Shown piece after piece: positions 44,792-52,936 of a DNA stretch of 64,000 bases (position 1 is the stretch's first letter; the number at the start of each line of letters is the position of its first letter). The position numbers were made by a program, and so were the translations under genes. The stretch is taken from NCBI RefSeq assembly GCF_025753855.1, contig NZ_JAOWPT010000009.1, positions 62,001 through 126,000 of the forward strand, read 5' to 3'. Origin of the DNA: Mesorhizobium sp. ZC-5. GTDB taxonomy: Bacteria; Pseudomonadota; Alphaproteobacteria; Rhizobiales; Rhizobiaceae. A model generated the notes under the pieces. That model had not been told where the DNA came from. It ran no database searches and saw nothing but the letters and a program-made list of their open reading frames with translations.

Positions 44792-45354
44792 GGCCAGCCC
44801 CTGTCGTAGCCGGCGGCTTTCAGCGCCTCGCCAAGCTTCTTGCGTGCGTAGAACATGCGCGTCTTCACCGTCGCCTCGGGAATGGAGAGGATTTCGGCAA
44901 TCTCGGAGACCGACTTGCCGTGATAATAGGCGAGGTCGATCACCGTGCCATGCTCTTCCGGGAGTGCCTCGATCATGCGCTTCAAGGCGGCACCCTTGTC
45001 TTCCTTCATGGCGGTGACTTCGGGATTGTCGGCGCTGTCGGGAACCGCGGCCGCCCGATCGTCGTCGAGCCATTCTTCCTTGCGTTTCCTGAAATGCGAC
45101 AGCGCCTTGAAGCGGGCGATGCCGAGCAGCCAGGTGGAAACCTCCGAACGCGCCTCGAAGCGCGGCGCCTGGCGCCAGAGTTCGAGGAAAACTTCGTTCG
45201 CGATATCGTCGGCCATCGATTCCGATCCTGTCTGGCGCGCCACGAACCGGTAGACCCGGGTGTGGTGGCGCATGAACAGAAGCCGGACGGCAGCGCGATC
45301 GCCGGCCGCGACGCGGGCGACGAGTTCGCGGTCGGAGGCGGCATCAGAGCCCAT
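44788..45354 (-). CDS. ECF-type RNA polymerase sigma factor
   Basis: A 188-aa group IV sigma factor. Region 2 is at about residues 10-85 (ADDIANEVFLELWRQ for the -10 contact area) and region 4 at about 130-180 (GKSVSEIAEILSIPEATVKT). I choose ATG 45354: upstream in-frame ATGs at 45402 and 45477 lie in or before the promoter element at 45374-45401, whose transcripts would start near 45367. A single operon with the anti-sigma factor and the S8 protease follows through overlapping codons. The same promoter element occurs before two secreted-protein genes. Confidence 0.93.
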   Translation of the reverse strand: MGSDAASDRELVARVAAGDRAAVRLLFMRHHTRVYRFVARQTGSESMADDIANEVFLELWRQAPRFEARSEVSTWLLGIARFKALSHFRKRKEEWLDDDRAAAVPDSADNPEVTAMKEDKGAALKRMIEALPEEHGTVIDLAYYHGKSVSEIAEILSIPEATVKTRMFYARKKLGEALKAAGYDRGWP

Positions 45355-45373
45355 TGTCTGGCTTCCGTTTGCT

Positions 45374-45401
45374 CTGTCGCATGACGATCCGCAAAGGTTC
45401 A
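45374..45401 (-). promoter_or_regulatory. ECF-type promoter of the sigma operon (TGAACC-16-CGACAG)
   Basis: On the minus strand, TGAACC (45401-45396) and CGACAG (45379-45374) are separated by exactly 16 nt. The AAC-containing -35 is normal for ECF sigma factors. The -10 lies 19 nt before the sigma start codon. Identical spacing and nearly identical hexamers occur at 46872-46899 and 52937-52964. Confidence 0.75.
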
Positions 45402-45538
45402 TCGCAAAATCGCATTGCCCGGACGCTAGCCCAAGAGCGGGAAGGTGACCAGACGGGTTGAAGACAAGCGTCTCCATCGCCACGCCCCGGATTTTTCGCC
45501 GGCCTGGCCTGGTCCCCCCACCCGTGCCTTCGGCACGA

Positions 45539-45577
45539 CCTCCCCCTCCCTTCGACAAGCTCAGGATGAGGGGGAGG
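45539..45577. repeat. Palindromic repeat element, family A
   Basis: CCTCCCCCTC (45539-45548) pairs with GAGGGGGAGG (45568-45577) around a core containing TTCGACAAGCTCAGGAT. A smaller hairpin, CGTGCC-TTC-GGCACG, precedes it. This is a dispersed intergenic repeat type common in Rhizobiales. It lies between the sigma gene and a hypothetical gene. Confidence 0.6.
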
Positions 45578-45591
45578 CACGCCGGCGTGCG

Positions 45592-46389
45592 TCATGACGT
45601 GTCGAAGCGCGCCAGAGCGTCCCGGGCGAGCGCGTGGGTCTCGGACAAAAGGTCGTGCTCTTCGCGGCGCTCCCTTTTCGGAGCCCGGCGCGGCAGCGAG
45701 CCCGGCGGAATTCCGGGCCTGAGCGGCGACAGGGCTCTGGCCTTGCCCGCCGCGCGGGCCCGCATGCGCCGCGAGCGCCAGCGCGCCAGACGATCGGCTT
45801 GTGCCGGCAAATCGTCGAGCGCCCGCGCCAGCGCTGCGATGCGGCGCAAAATGCCGGTGGCGGGAAGCTCGTCGTCGCCGGGCAGGGCCGGTGACGGACC
45901 TTTCCAGCCGGCGCCATGCGGTTTTCCCGAAAAGAACCACTCGTAGCGCTTGGGCCGGTCGGCCAGCGCGAAAAGCGGCAGGCGTGCATCGGAAGTTTTG
46001 CCGTCGCCGGGCGAGGCGGCTATGGAACTACCCCCACCCCTAACCCCTCCCCACAAGGGGGAGGGGGACCGGGTCGGCGCCGGCAGTGTCGCCGGGCGTT
46101 CGGGGGCCCGCGGCTCCTGGATGGGCAGGCCGCTCGCCAGAACGACGATCAGGCGGCGCGTCGCGGCCTCGACGGGTCTCAGCAGCAGAAGCAGCCTGCG
46201 GCAGGCCCGGCGCGACAATGTCCAGGCCTCGCGGCTGGCATCAAAAGCGCGGCCGGCGCGGCCGGTGTCCGAGGCGGCGGAACGCGTGTCGTCGGCCAGT
46301 CCAGCATAGACGAAGATGAAGGCGAGCAGGCGCATCAACGTTGTGTGATGGCGCTGCGTCTCGCTCCCTTGCCGATCCTGCCTCTCCAT
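45592..46389 (-). CDS. Conserved-looking hypothetical Arg-rich protein with in-frame repeat insertion
   Basis: 265 aa from ATG 46389. The sequence resembles an uncharacterised alphaproteobacterial protein with an N-terminal hydrophobic patch (LMRLLAFIFVYAGL) and a basic C-terminal half (ILRRIAALARALDDLPAQAD, RLARWRSRRMRARAAGKA, ending LSETHALARDALARF). The function is unknown. Residues 107-122 (SPSPLWGGVRGGGSS) are the translation of a dispersed palindromic repeat, an apparent in-frame insertion. The frame stays open upstream through repeat DNA, which I exclude. It is not evidently part of the sigma regulon. Confidence 0.6.
   Translation of the reverse strand: MERQDRQGSETQRHHTTLMRLLAFIFVYAGLADDTRSAASDTGRAGRAFDASREAWTLSRRACRRLLLLLRPVEAATRRLIVVLASGLPIQEPRAPERPATLPAPTRSPSPLWGGVRGGGSSIAASPGDGKTSDARLPLFALADRPKRYEWFFSGKPHGAGWKGPSPALPGDDELPATGILRRIAALARALDDLPAQADRLARWRSRRMRARAAGKARALSPLRPGIPPGSLPRRAPKRERREEHDLLSETHALARDALARFDTS
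46028..46069. repeat. Palindromic repeat element, family B, inside a coding region
   Basis: A CCCCTCCCC ... GGGGGAGGGG palindrome with the leading CCCCCACCCCTAA typical of a dispersed repeat in Mesorhizobium-like genomes. It is in frame with the minus-strand hypothetical gene and adds about 14-16 residues rich in Gly, Ser and Pro. Confidence 0.6.
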
Positions 46390-46565
46390 CGTGCTCCGCC
46401 TCGAAAATGAGAATAGGCAAAAGAATAAAGCGAGGCCGGAGGGGCGTGGAAAGACGAAGGCCGAAATTTTTCGGGAATCCGTCAAGCGATTGAAATAGTG
46501 GAAGAAAATATTCGACCTAGGGCGAAAGCAGACGTGGATAAACCTGGCAACGTGGGCCGGTTCCA

Positions 46566-46725
46566 CCTTCTCCCCTTGTGGGAAAGGTGTCGCCCTCGGA
46601 TTTGGCGACAGCCAAGGACGGGCGAGGGGTACCGGCGGGATCGCCAGCGCTTCATTTTTCGACCAACACCCCTCATCCGTCTCGGCGCTACGCGCCGATC
46701 CACCTTCTCCCACAAGGGGAGAAGG
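46566..46725. repeat. Large inverted-repeat element, family C
   Basis: Perfect 18-bp arms, CCTTCTCCCCTTGTGGGA (46566-46583) and TCCCACAAGGGGAGAAGG (46708-46725), enclose 124 nt. Inside are a hairpin TCGGCGC-TAC-GCGCCGA (about 46680-46696) and a string CACCCCTCATCCGTCTCGGC familiar from dispersed Rhizobiales repeats. Confidence 0.7.
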
Positions 46726-46760
46726 GGAAGTGCCCGTTCTGCACCGCCTCACGCTTCCGC

Positions 46761-46803
46761 GACGTTCCGGCATGGGTCCCCGGGTCAAGCCCGATGACGA
46801 GGG
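46761..46803. repeat. Palindromic repeat element, family D
   Basis: CATGGGTCCCCGGGTCAAGC followed by CCGATGACGA resembles a very common alphaproteobacterial dispersed repeat built on a CGGGTCAAGCCCG palindrome. Confidence 0.5.
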
Positions 46804-46871
46804 GAGGGCCGTTTTCGCCAATCGCCAGTGTCCGCGACGGGGCGGAGATGGCGGGCGGGTCAACAAACGCA

Positions 46872-46899
46872 TGAACCTTTTCCCCGGTCGCATCGACTG
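46872..46899 (+). promoter_or_regulatory. ECF-type promoter of the first secreted-protein gene (TGAACC-16-CGACTG)
   Basis: TGAACC (46872-46877), 16 nt, CGACTG (46894-46899). It differs from the sigma-operon element by one base in the -10 hexamer. A good ribosome site (AAGGAG) and an ATG follow at 46943, in frame with the 47189 gene. Confidence 0.75.
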
Positions 46900-47161
46900 A
46901 CCGGCTGGACCGCGTCGTGCGGTCCCAGGAAAGGAGCATGCGATGAGCACAAATTTCGACTGCCGGCATTCACCGGCGTCGAGCATCCCACGCGATGGGT
47001 GCCGTTTCGAAACAGCCACTCCCGAGGTCCATTCGATTGCGTTGACGCAAGGTAAAGGGCCGCGTATCTTTCGTCGCACAAGGGCCACATACCAGACCAG
47101 CAGGGGGGAACCTGCCGGAGAGCATTGGTGCGTGGGCTACCGCGACGATGATCCGGCCTAT

Positions 47162-47182
47162 TCTCCCGCAAATGTCGGGAGA
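47162..47182 (+). promoter_or_regulatory. Hairpin covering the ribosome site of ATG 47189
   Basis: TCTCCCG (47162-47168) and CGGGAGA (47176-47182) form a 7-bp stem with a 7-nt loop that includes the GGGAG ribosome site for ATG 47189. If that start is used, translation could be controlled; if ATG 46943 is used, the hairpin is only incidental. Confidence 0.35.
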
Positions 47183-47188
47183 GCCCTT

Positions 47189-49168
47189 ATGCGCCGCAAC
47201 AGCGGATCCACTGCATCCATCCCGTGCGGCACGCGCGGCGATCATTTTCGAAAGTCGCTCGCTACCACGAGCGGCTTTCTGGCGTTGGCCATGGCCGCGG
47301 GGCTCTGGTTCGCCAGCCCATTGCATGCCCAGGAAACGCAGATCGTCCAGCCCGGCTCGATGGCGGTGACCGGGTTCTCCGGCACCATCATTCCCGGCAT
47401 CGAGGAAGGCCTGCCGCCGGGTGTCGACCCGGTCGACGAAACCTTCATCGACCAGGACCGCGCCACGCTGCGCGTTTTCGACGTTTCGGCACTTGGCGGA
47501 CCCGCCGCCGGCCAGCTCGTGTTCACGCCGCCGCCCTTCGAGGTGCCGGCCGGCCAGATCGGCCAGGTGTTCGGCGTCAAGTATGACGACGGCATCCGCG
47601 ACGGCGTTCCGAGCGGCGTGCCGAACATCTACGCGGCGGCAAGCTCGCTGCATGGCATCCGCATCGTCACGCCGGACGAAGACGCCGACGGCCGTCCAGA
47701 ACGGCAGCGGCGCGGTGCCGAAGGCGCCACCTTCATGGAAGGGCAGTTCGCCGAGGAGAACGGCGGCAGCCCCGGCGCGATCTGGAAGATCGACGGCATT
47801 TCCGGCGCCGTCACGCTGTTTGCCACCATCGACACCAACAGCGGACCCGGCATCGGCAACCTCGCCTTCGACAAGGCGCATCGCCAGTTCTTCGCCTCCG
47901 ACCTCGACACCGGGCTGATCCACCGCATCGGCATAGACGGCGCGCTGATCGACACCTTCGACCACGGCGTCGCCGGCCGGCCGGCGCGCGGACTTGCCGA
48001 AGCCGCCGACGATGGCGCGGTGATGGACATAGAGGGCGCCGCCTTCGACAGCGAAGATCCCGACACCTGGGGCTATACGCAGGACGAACGCCGCGTCTGG
48101 GGCGTCGCCGTGCATGGCGGCCGGCTTTATTACGCAGTCGGCGAAAAAGCCGAGGTGTGGTCGATCGGTATTGCCCGCGACGGCACGTTTGCCGGCGACC
48201 CGCGCTGGGAACTGACAGTGACGGCCGAAGAGGACGACGCCGTTACTGACATCGCCTTCGACAATCGCGGCTTCATGTATCTCGCCCAGCGCGGCAAGAT
48301 CGAGAACCGCTACGACTACAGCCAGTTTGCCGACAGCGGCAAAGGCGAAGTGCTGCGCTACTGGCGCGAGAGCCCCGACGACCCGGCAACGGAATCGATC
48401 TGGGTGGAAGCGCCGGAGACATATGCGGTCGGCTTCCCGGAAGGGCATCGCCAGTCGGCAGGCGGCATCGACCTGCAATATGGCTACGACGCGCAAGGCA
48501 ATTTCAACCGCAATGCCTGCGCCGATACGCTGGTGAAAACCGGTGACAGGCTGCGCGACAACCCGGCGCTCGCCGACCGGCTTGCCGCCGGCGGGCCGCT
48601 TGCCGTGCACGGCGTGCAGATCACCTCGACGTCGCTGGTGCGGCCGGCCAACGAACCGCCGTTCGGTTCGTGGTTCGTCGACTTCGACAGTTTCTACGAG
48701 GACCCGGAAGTGAAGGGTCACGTCGGCGACGTCGAAGTGTGGCGGCCTTGCGACGGCCGCGCCGGCTGGTACGAAGACGTGCCGGGCGGCGGCTTCCTGC
48801 CGCCGTTCTGGCCGCCGGAGTTCCCGCCGCCGGGCAACACTCCACCCTGTCTCGACGTCGAGGCGGTCGAGTATTTCTGCACGCCGGCCGGGCTCGAGGC
48901 CGACATGTATCTCCGTGACGTTGCCGGCATCGGCGGCGATTCGCTGAAGGCGCAATCGCTGGCCCCCGGCATCGGTGTTTCACCCCTGCAGCAGACGCAA
49001 CCCGCCGGCGCACCCTACACACTGGGCATCGCCGGACATTTGCCGGGCGAGGCGTTCGACGTGGGGCTCTGCTTCTACAAGCAATCCGACGCTGACAAGG
49101 GCGGCTACTATCCCTGCTGCAAGGTCAACGTCACCCTCGAAACGCCACCCCTGGCCTGCGAACCGTGA
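47189..49168 (+). CDS. Secreted beta-propeller-like protein with C-terminal Cys domain (sigma-regulon candidate)
   Basis: 659 aa from ATG 47189. A start at 46943, with an excellent ribosome site and a promoter 45 nt upstream, would add 82 residues before the signal peptide. The signal ends at ASPLHAQET. Residues about 40-480 have repeated propeller-like strands (GAIWKIDGISGAVTLFATID, RRVWGVAVHGGRLYYAVGE, AVTDIAFDNRGFMYLAQRG). A Pro-rich linker (FLPPFWPPEFPPPG) precedes a Cys-containing domain at 554-659 that recurs in the next gene. No known enzyme motif is visible. It sits 10 nt before that gene, so they are co-transcribed. It is probably a periplasmic or surface protein. Confidence 0.8.
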   Translation: MRRNSGSTASIPCGTRGDHFRKSLATTSGFLALAMAAGLWFASPLHAQETQIVQPGSMAVTGFSGTIIPGIEEGLPPGVDPVDETFIDQDRATLRVFDVSALGGPAAGQLVFTPPPFEVPAGQIGQVFGVKYDDGIRDGVPSGVPNIYAAASSLHGIRIVTPDEDADGRPERQRRGAEGATFMEGQFAEENGGSPGAIWKIDGISGAVTLFATIDTNSGPGIGNLAFDKAHRQFFASDLDTGLIHRIGIDGALIDTFDHGVAGRPARGLAEAADDGAVMDIEGAAFDSEDPDTWGYTQDERRVWGVAVHGGRLYYAVGEKAEVWSIGIARDGTFAGDPRWELTVTAEEDDAVTDIAFDNRGFMYLAQRGKIENRYDYSQFADSGKGEVLRYWRESPDDPATESIWVEAPETYAVGFPEGHRQSAGGIDLQYGYDAQGNFNRNACADTLVKTGDRLRDNPALADRLAAGGPLAVHGVQITSTSLVRPANEPPFGSWFVDFDSFYEDPEVKGHVGDVEVWRPCDGRAGWYEDVPGGGFLPPFWPPEFPPPGNTPPCLDVEAVEYFCTPAGLEADMYLRDVAGIGGDSLKAQSLAPGIGVSPLQQTQPAGAPYTLGIAGHLPGEAFDVGLCFYKQSDADKGGYYPCCKVNVTLETPPLACEP

Positions 49169-49178
49169 GGAGGAAGAG

Positions 49179-52100
49179 ATGAACAGTCTTCAACTTTTCC
49201 ACCGCGTGGAAAGCACATCCCAAACCGTCATGGAGACGATCATGAAACCCCTGTCATATGTCAGGCGCCAGGCGCGCTGGCTGATGGCGGCCGGGCTCGC
49301 GCTCGCCTCCGTCACCCCGGCGGCGGCGCAACTCACGCTCGCCGACCCGGTCGAACCGCGCATCCAGCTCGAGCGGCCGGAACGCCCGCAACCCGAGCGC
49401 GGCGAACTCAGGCCGTTCTTCGAGAAGATCGGCAAGCAGCGCAACTGCGACTACGTCACCTACCGGCTGCGCTTCGGCTTTCGCGGCGACCCGGAGGCAT
49501 TCGCCGACCCGGCCATCGCGGCACAGCTGAAAGACTACCGCATGGACCTGTCGGACGAGATGCCGAACGGGCTCACCGTCATCAACGTGCAGGCGAGCGG
49601 CGACGGCACCGATGCCGGCGGCGGCGCCCTGCCGGCCGGAACGATAAGCACCACGGCGGACCCCAACGACACCGCCAAGCTCGACGATTTCCGCCTGTCG
49701 TTCACTGACCTCGACGGCAGCGGCGAAATCGGCGAACGCTATGTCGAGGTTCGCATCACCGCCAAGATCGACCCGGCTGCCTTCCCGGCACCGGCTGTCG
49801 TCGACAACCAGGCCTTCGTCCGCATCCAGCGACCGGCCGGCCCGGAGATCTTTGTGCCCTCGCACGATCCGGCGCTGCCGGACGATGGCGACTTCCTGAC
49901 CGGTGCGAAAACCTCGATCAGGATCGACGTCAGCGATTGCGAGCCACCTCCGCCACCGCCTCCCGGCGAAGCCTGCTTCACGATCGAGGAAGGCGAAGTG
50001 GACTGCGTGCCCGGTGGCGGCGCGTTCATCTACTCGATGCCGTTTGGCGCCGAGATGGGCGGCAAGGTCGTGCAGCTCAAGACGACCACGCCCGGCATCA
50101 CCGTCGCGCCTGCCTCGCAGGTCGTGCCTGCCGGCGGCGGCGTGCTCAACTGGACGATCACCGGGGCATTGCCCGGCGACGTGGTGCATCTGATAGTCGT
50201 CGGCGTCGAGACCTATGCCGGTCCGGAAGAGGGCGTCGGCCTGTGCTGTACGCAGGAGATCGAACTCGTCATCCCCGACGACATACGCTGCCCGCCGGAG
50301 GACAGGGAGCCCGACCTCAAGGTCGACAAGCGCGCCGACGTGCCGACCTGCACCAAGGACGGCGGCTGCGACTTCACCATCACGGTCACCAATGTCGGCG
50401 ACGGGCCGTACAACGGCAAGATCGTGCTGGACGAGGTGACACTGCCTGGCAACGCGTCGATCGATTCGGGGCCGAACGTGCCCTGGACCTGCGCGCCGCT
50501 GACGAGCCCGATGCAGTGCGAGCATCCCGAAACCACGCTCAATCCAGGCGAGTCCGTCGATCTCAAGATCGGCTTCAAGCCGGGACCCGGCTGGGACGCA
50601 CGCTACATCCGCAACTGCGCCAAGTATGACTACGCGGCCAGCGGCAAGGAGCTGTTCGGCGTGCAGACCAACGACCGCGCCTGCGCCACGATCCCGCTCT
50701 GCGTACCGGGGCGCGACCGCGAATGCACGCCGGTCGAGAGGAAGGTCGACCTGACGATCCGCAAGTCGGCGCTGCGGCCGGTCTGCTCGATCGACGGCGT
50801 CTGCCTGTTCCGGATCGACATCATCAACAGCGGAACGGCCGCCGCGAACGGCCCGCTGTCGGTGGTCGACACCTATCCGGCCGGCGTGCCGGCATCGTCG
50901 GACTTCGAACCGACGCCGCCATGGGTGTGCGGTCCGACAGGACCCGGCCAGTTCAAATGCGACCATCCCGGCATCGTGCTGGTGCCGGGCGCGTCGACGC
51001 CGATCTTCGTCAGGGCGATCGTCGGGCCGGATTATCAACCGGACCAGCTCGAGAACTGCGCCGAGGTGCTGCCTGTTGCCGACGAGAGCAATCTCGCCAA
51101 CAACAAGTCCTGCGCCAAGGTGCGGGTGCCGCATCGCGATCCCGGCAAGCCGACGCTGCGCATCACCAAGACCTGCGAGCCGATCGCCGGTGCGGCCGGA
51201 CACACATGCCGCATCACGGTCATCAGCCTTGGCACCGCCGCGCCTTCGGGTCCGGTGCGGGTCAACGACGTCGCCGAACTGATCGGCGCCGGCACGCCGG
51301 TCCAGATCCAGACCGTCACGCCCGACGGCGCGGAGTGGGCCTGCGGTCCGGTTCCGGCCGATGCGCTGTCGTGCCAGATCCCGGGTGCGGTGATGACGCC
51401 CGGAACCAGCCGCCATTTCGACGTGACCCTGTCGGTCCCGGCGAACCAGCGGTTCGAGAACTGCGCACGCGGTTCGTTCGGCCCCGCTCCGGGAGACGAC
51501 ATCGTCTATCCGTTGGGCGAGGCCTGCGACCAGGGCGGCACGACGATCAAGGTCGAGAAGACCGGTGACCGCCAGTGCCGTGCCGGCGAGCCCTGCACCT
51601 TCGAGATCACCATCCGCAACGATGGCGACGAGGCCTTCAACGGCCCCGTGCAGATCGGAGACGCGGTCGAGCTCGAAGGCCTCGGCCGCCTGGAAGGCGT
51701 TGCGATCACCTCGATCGAGCCGCCTTTCGGGTGCAGCCCGGAACCGGCGACCCTGCCGATCTCCTGCGATGCCAACCTATCGCTCGGAGCCGGCGAGAGC
51801 CGTGTCCACCAGGTGACGGTCGTCATTCCGGAAGACGCGCTGGGCAATGCGCGCGGTCCAATCGAAGGCCGCAACTGCGTGGCGGTGCTGGAACCGGGTA
51901 CACCGGTGCGCGGCGGTGGGCAGGGCGCTGCCATACCGACGGAAGGCAAATCGGAGGCGCGTGCCACCTGCCACCCGTTCACGGTGGTGAAGGAGGAGGT
52001 GAAGCAGGAGTGCTCGGAAGGCTTCGTGATGAACGACGCCGGCCGCTGCGTCTGCCCGCCCGGAACGCGGTTCCGCAACGGGCAGTGCGTCGGCGGTTCC

Positions 52101-52847
52101 ACCACGCCGGTGCCGCCTCCGCCGGTCGAGTGCAAGTTGCTGCCCGGCCAGGTCCGGACAGAGGATGGGCGCTGCGTCTGCCCACGCGGCACGGAGCTGC
52201 GCAACCAGCGTTGCGTCCGGCCACCGGCGCCGCAGTGCCGTCTGCTGCCTGGCCAGATCAGGACCGAGGACGGGCGCTGCATCTGCCCGCGTGGTACGGA
52301 ACTGCGCAACCAGCGCTGTGTCCGGCCACCGGCACCGCAATGCCGTCTGCTGCCTGGCCAGATCAGGACCGAGGACGGGCGCTGCATCTGCCCGCGTGGT
52401 ACCGAGCTGCGTGGCCAGCGCTGCGTCCGGCCACCGGCACCGCAGTGCCGTCTGCTGCCGGGCCAGATCCGGACCGAGGACGGGCGTTGCATCTGCCCGC
52501 GCGGCACCGAGTTGCGCAACCAGCGCTGCGTCCGGCCACCGGCACCGCAATGCCGGTTGCTGCCGGGCCAGATCAGGACCCAGGACGGTCGCTGCATCTG
52601 CCCGCGCGGCACCACCCTGATCCGGGGTGAATGCCGGCAGCGCCAGGTCGACCCGGTCTGCCGCCGTGGCCAGGTCCTGCGCAATGGCCGCTGCATCGAC
52701 GTTCCGCAGCGCTGCCCGCGCGGCACCGAGGGCAGGCCGCCGAACTGCAAGCCGATCCGGCAGCCGCGGCCGCAGCTCAACCAGAACGTCAATCCCGACG
52801 TTCAAAGAGTGTTGCCGCGCCGTGAACGGCAACAGGCGCCGCAGTAG
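49179..52847 (+). CDS. Large secreted protein with DUF11-like domains and Cys-rich tandem repeats
   Basis: 1222 aa. The start ATG at 49179 follows AGGAGGAAGAG; ATG 49242 (MKPLSYVRRQ) with GGAG is an alternative. The signal ends at TPAAAQLT. Order: an N-terminal domain (55-255), the Cys domain shared with the previous gene (266-375), and four Ig-like DUF11-type domains at about 377-490, 520-655, 657-785 and 787-915. Each of these opens with a strand like DLKVDKRADVPTC or DLTIRKSALRPVC. A degenerate Cys unit (945-980), five near-identical 35-residue Cys repeats (985-1159) and a basic Gln/Arg-rich tail follow. No sortase, OmpA or transmembrane anchor is visible. It is probably a surface or matrix protein. 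Confidence 0.83.
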   Translation: MNSLQLFHRVESTSQTVMETIMKPLSYVRRQARWLMAAGLALASVTPAAAQLTLADPVEPRIQLERPERPQPERGELRPFFEKIGKQRNCDYVTYRLRFGFRGDPEAFADPAIAAQLKDYRMDLSDEMPNGLTVINVQASGDGTDAGGGALPAGTISTTADPNDTAKLDDFRLSFTDLDGSGEIGERYVEVRITAKIDPAAFPAPAVVDNQAFVRIQRPAGPEIFVPSHDPALPDDGDFLTGAKTSIRIDVSDCEPPPPPPPGEACFTIEEGEVDCVPGGGAFIYSMPFGAEMGGKVVQLKTTTPGITVAPASQVVPAGGGVLNWTITGALPGDVVHLIVVGVETYAGPEEGVGLCCTQEIELVIPDDIRCPPEDREPDLKVDKRADVPTCTKDGGCDFTITVTNVGDGPYNGKIVLDEVTLPGNASIDSGPNVPWTCAPLTSPMQCEHPETTLNPGESVDLKIGFKPGPGWDARYIRNCAKYDYAASGKELFGVQTNDRACATIPLCVPGRDRECTPVERKVDLTIRKSALRPVCSIDGVCLFRIDIINSGTAAANGPLSVVDTYPAGVPASSDFEPTPPWVCGPTGPGQFKCDHPGIVLVPGASTPIFVRAIVGPDYQPDQLENCAEVLPVADESNLANNKSCAKVRVPHRDPGKPTLRITKTCEPIAGAAGHTCRITVISLGTAAPSGPVRVNDVAELIGAGTPVQIQTVTPDGAEWACGPVPADALSCQIPGAVMTPGTSRHFDVTLSVPANQRFENCARGSFGPAPGDDIVYPLGEACDQGGTTIKVEKTGDRQCRAGEPCTFEITIRNDGDEAFNGPVQIGDAVELEGLGRLEGVAITSIEPPFGCSPEPATLPISCDANLSLGAGESRVHQVTVVIPEDALGNARGPIEGRNCVAVLEPGTPVRGGGQGAAIPTEGKSEARATCHPFTVVKEEVKQECSEGFVMNDAGRCVCPPGTRFRNGQCVGGSTTPVPPPPVECKLLPGQVRTEDGRCVCPRGTELRNQRCVRPPAPQCRLLPGQIRTEDGRCICPRGTELRNQRCVRPPAPQCRLLPGQIRTEDGRCICPRGTELRGQRCVRPPAPQCRLLPGQIRTEDGRCICPRGTELRNQRCVRPPAPQCRLLPGQIRTQDGRCICPRGTTLIRGECRQRQVDPVCRRGQVLRNGRCIDVPQRCPRGTEGRPPNCKPIRQPRPQLNQNVNPDVQRVLPRRERQQAPQ
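52131..52655 (+). repeat. Five tandem 105-bp repeats encoding Cys-rich 35-residue units
   Basis: Units begin at 52131, 52236, 52341, 52446 and 52551. Each encodes four cysteines at fixed places: C, then about 13 residues, CxC, then about 10 residues, C (as in CRLLPGQIRTEDGRC and ICPRGTELRNQRC). DNA is nearly identical between units, showing recent duplication. Confidence 0.9.
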
Positions 52848-52887
52848 AACCACATCTCGGGCGGCAGCATTCGCCGCGTGAGACGTG

Positions 52888-52915
52888 AAACCCCGCCGGG
52901 AAACCGGCGGGGTTT
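52888..52915 (+). terminator. Strong intrinsic terminator behind the second secreted-protein gene
   Basis: A perfect 12-bp stem AAACCCCGCCGG (52888-52899) and CCGGCGGGGTTT (52904-52915) with a GAAA tetraloop, continued by T and CC. It lies 41 nt after the stop codon and separates the two-gene unit from the third secreted-protein gene. Confidence 0.88.
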
Positions 52916-52936
52916 TCCATTGGCCTTTCGGCATCG

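Larger units (their letters stand above)
46390..46871. other. Gene-free stretch filled with palindromic repeats
   Basis: Between the hypothetical gene and the promoter at 46872 I find no credible gene. The stretch holds one large inverted-repeat element (46566-46725) and one further dispersed repeat (46761-46803). From 46900 to 47188 follows an open leader of the secreted-protein gene. Confidence 0.6.

Noticed and set aside
45511-46805. Repeat cluster considered as an insertion sequence or attachment site
   Set aside because: No transposase or integrase frame, no target duplications, and no tRNA gene nearby. The elements are short dispersed palindromes.
46390-47088. N-terminal continuation of the hypothetical minus-strand gene
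   Set aside because: It is made of translated palindromic repeats and would cross the sigma-type promoter. The credible start is ATG 46389.
49254-51416. 720-codon minus-strand frame opposite the large secreted protein
   Set aside because: No domain is recognisable. The plus strand has a signal peptide, DUF11-like domains and ribosome sites.
52131-52655. Regular direct repeats considered as a CRISPR array
   Set aside because: Units are contiguous 105-bp coding repeats without spacers, in frame within a protein.
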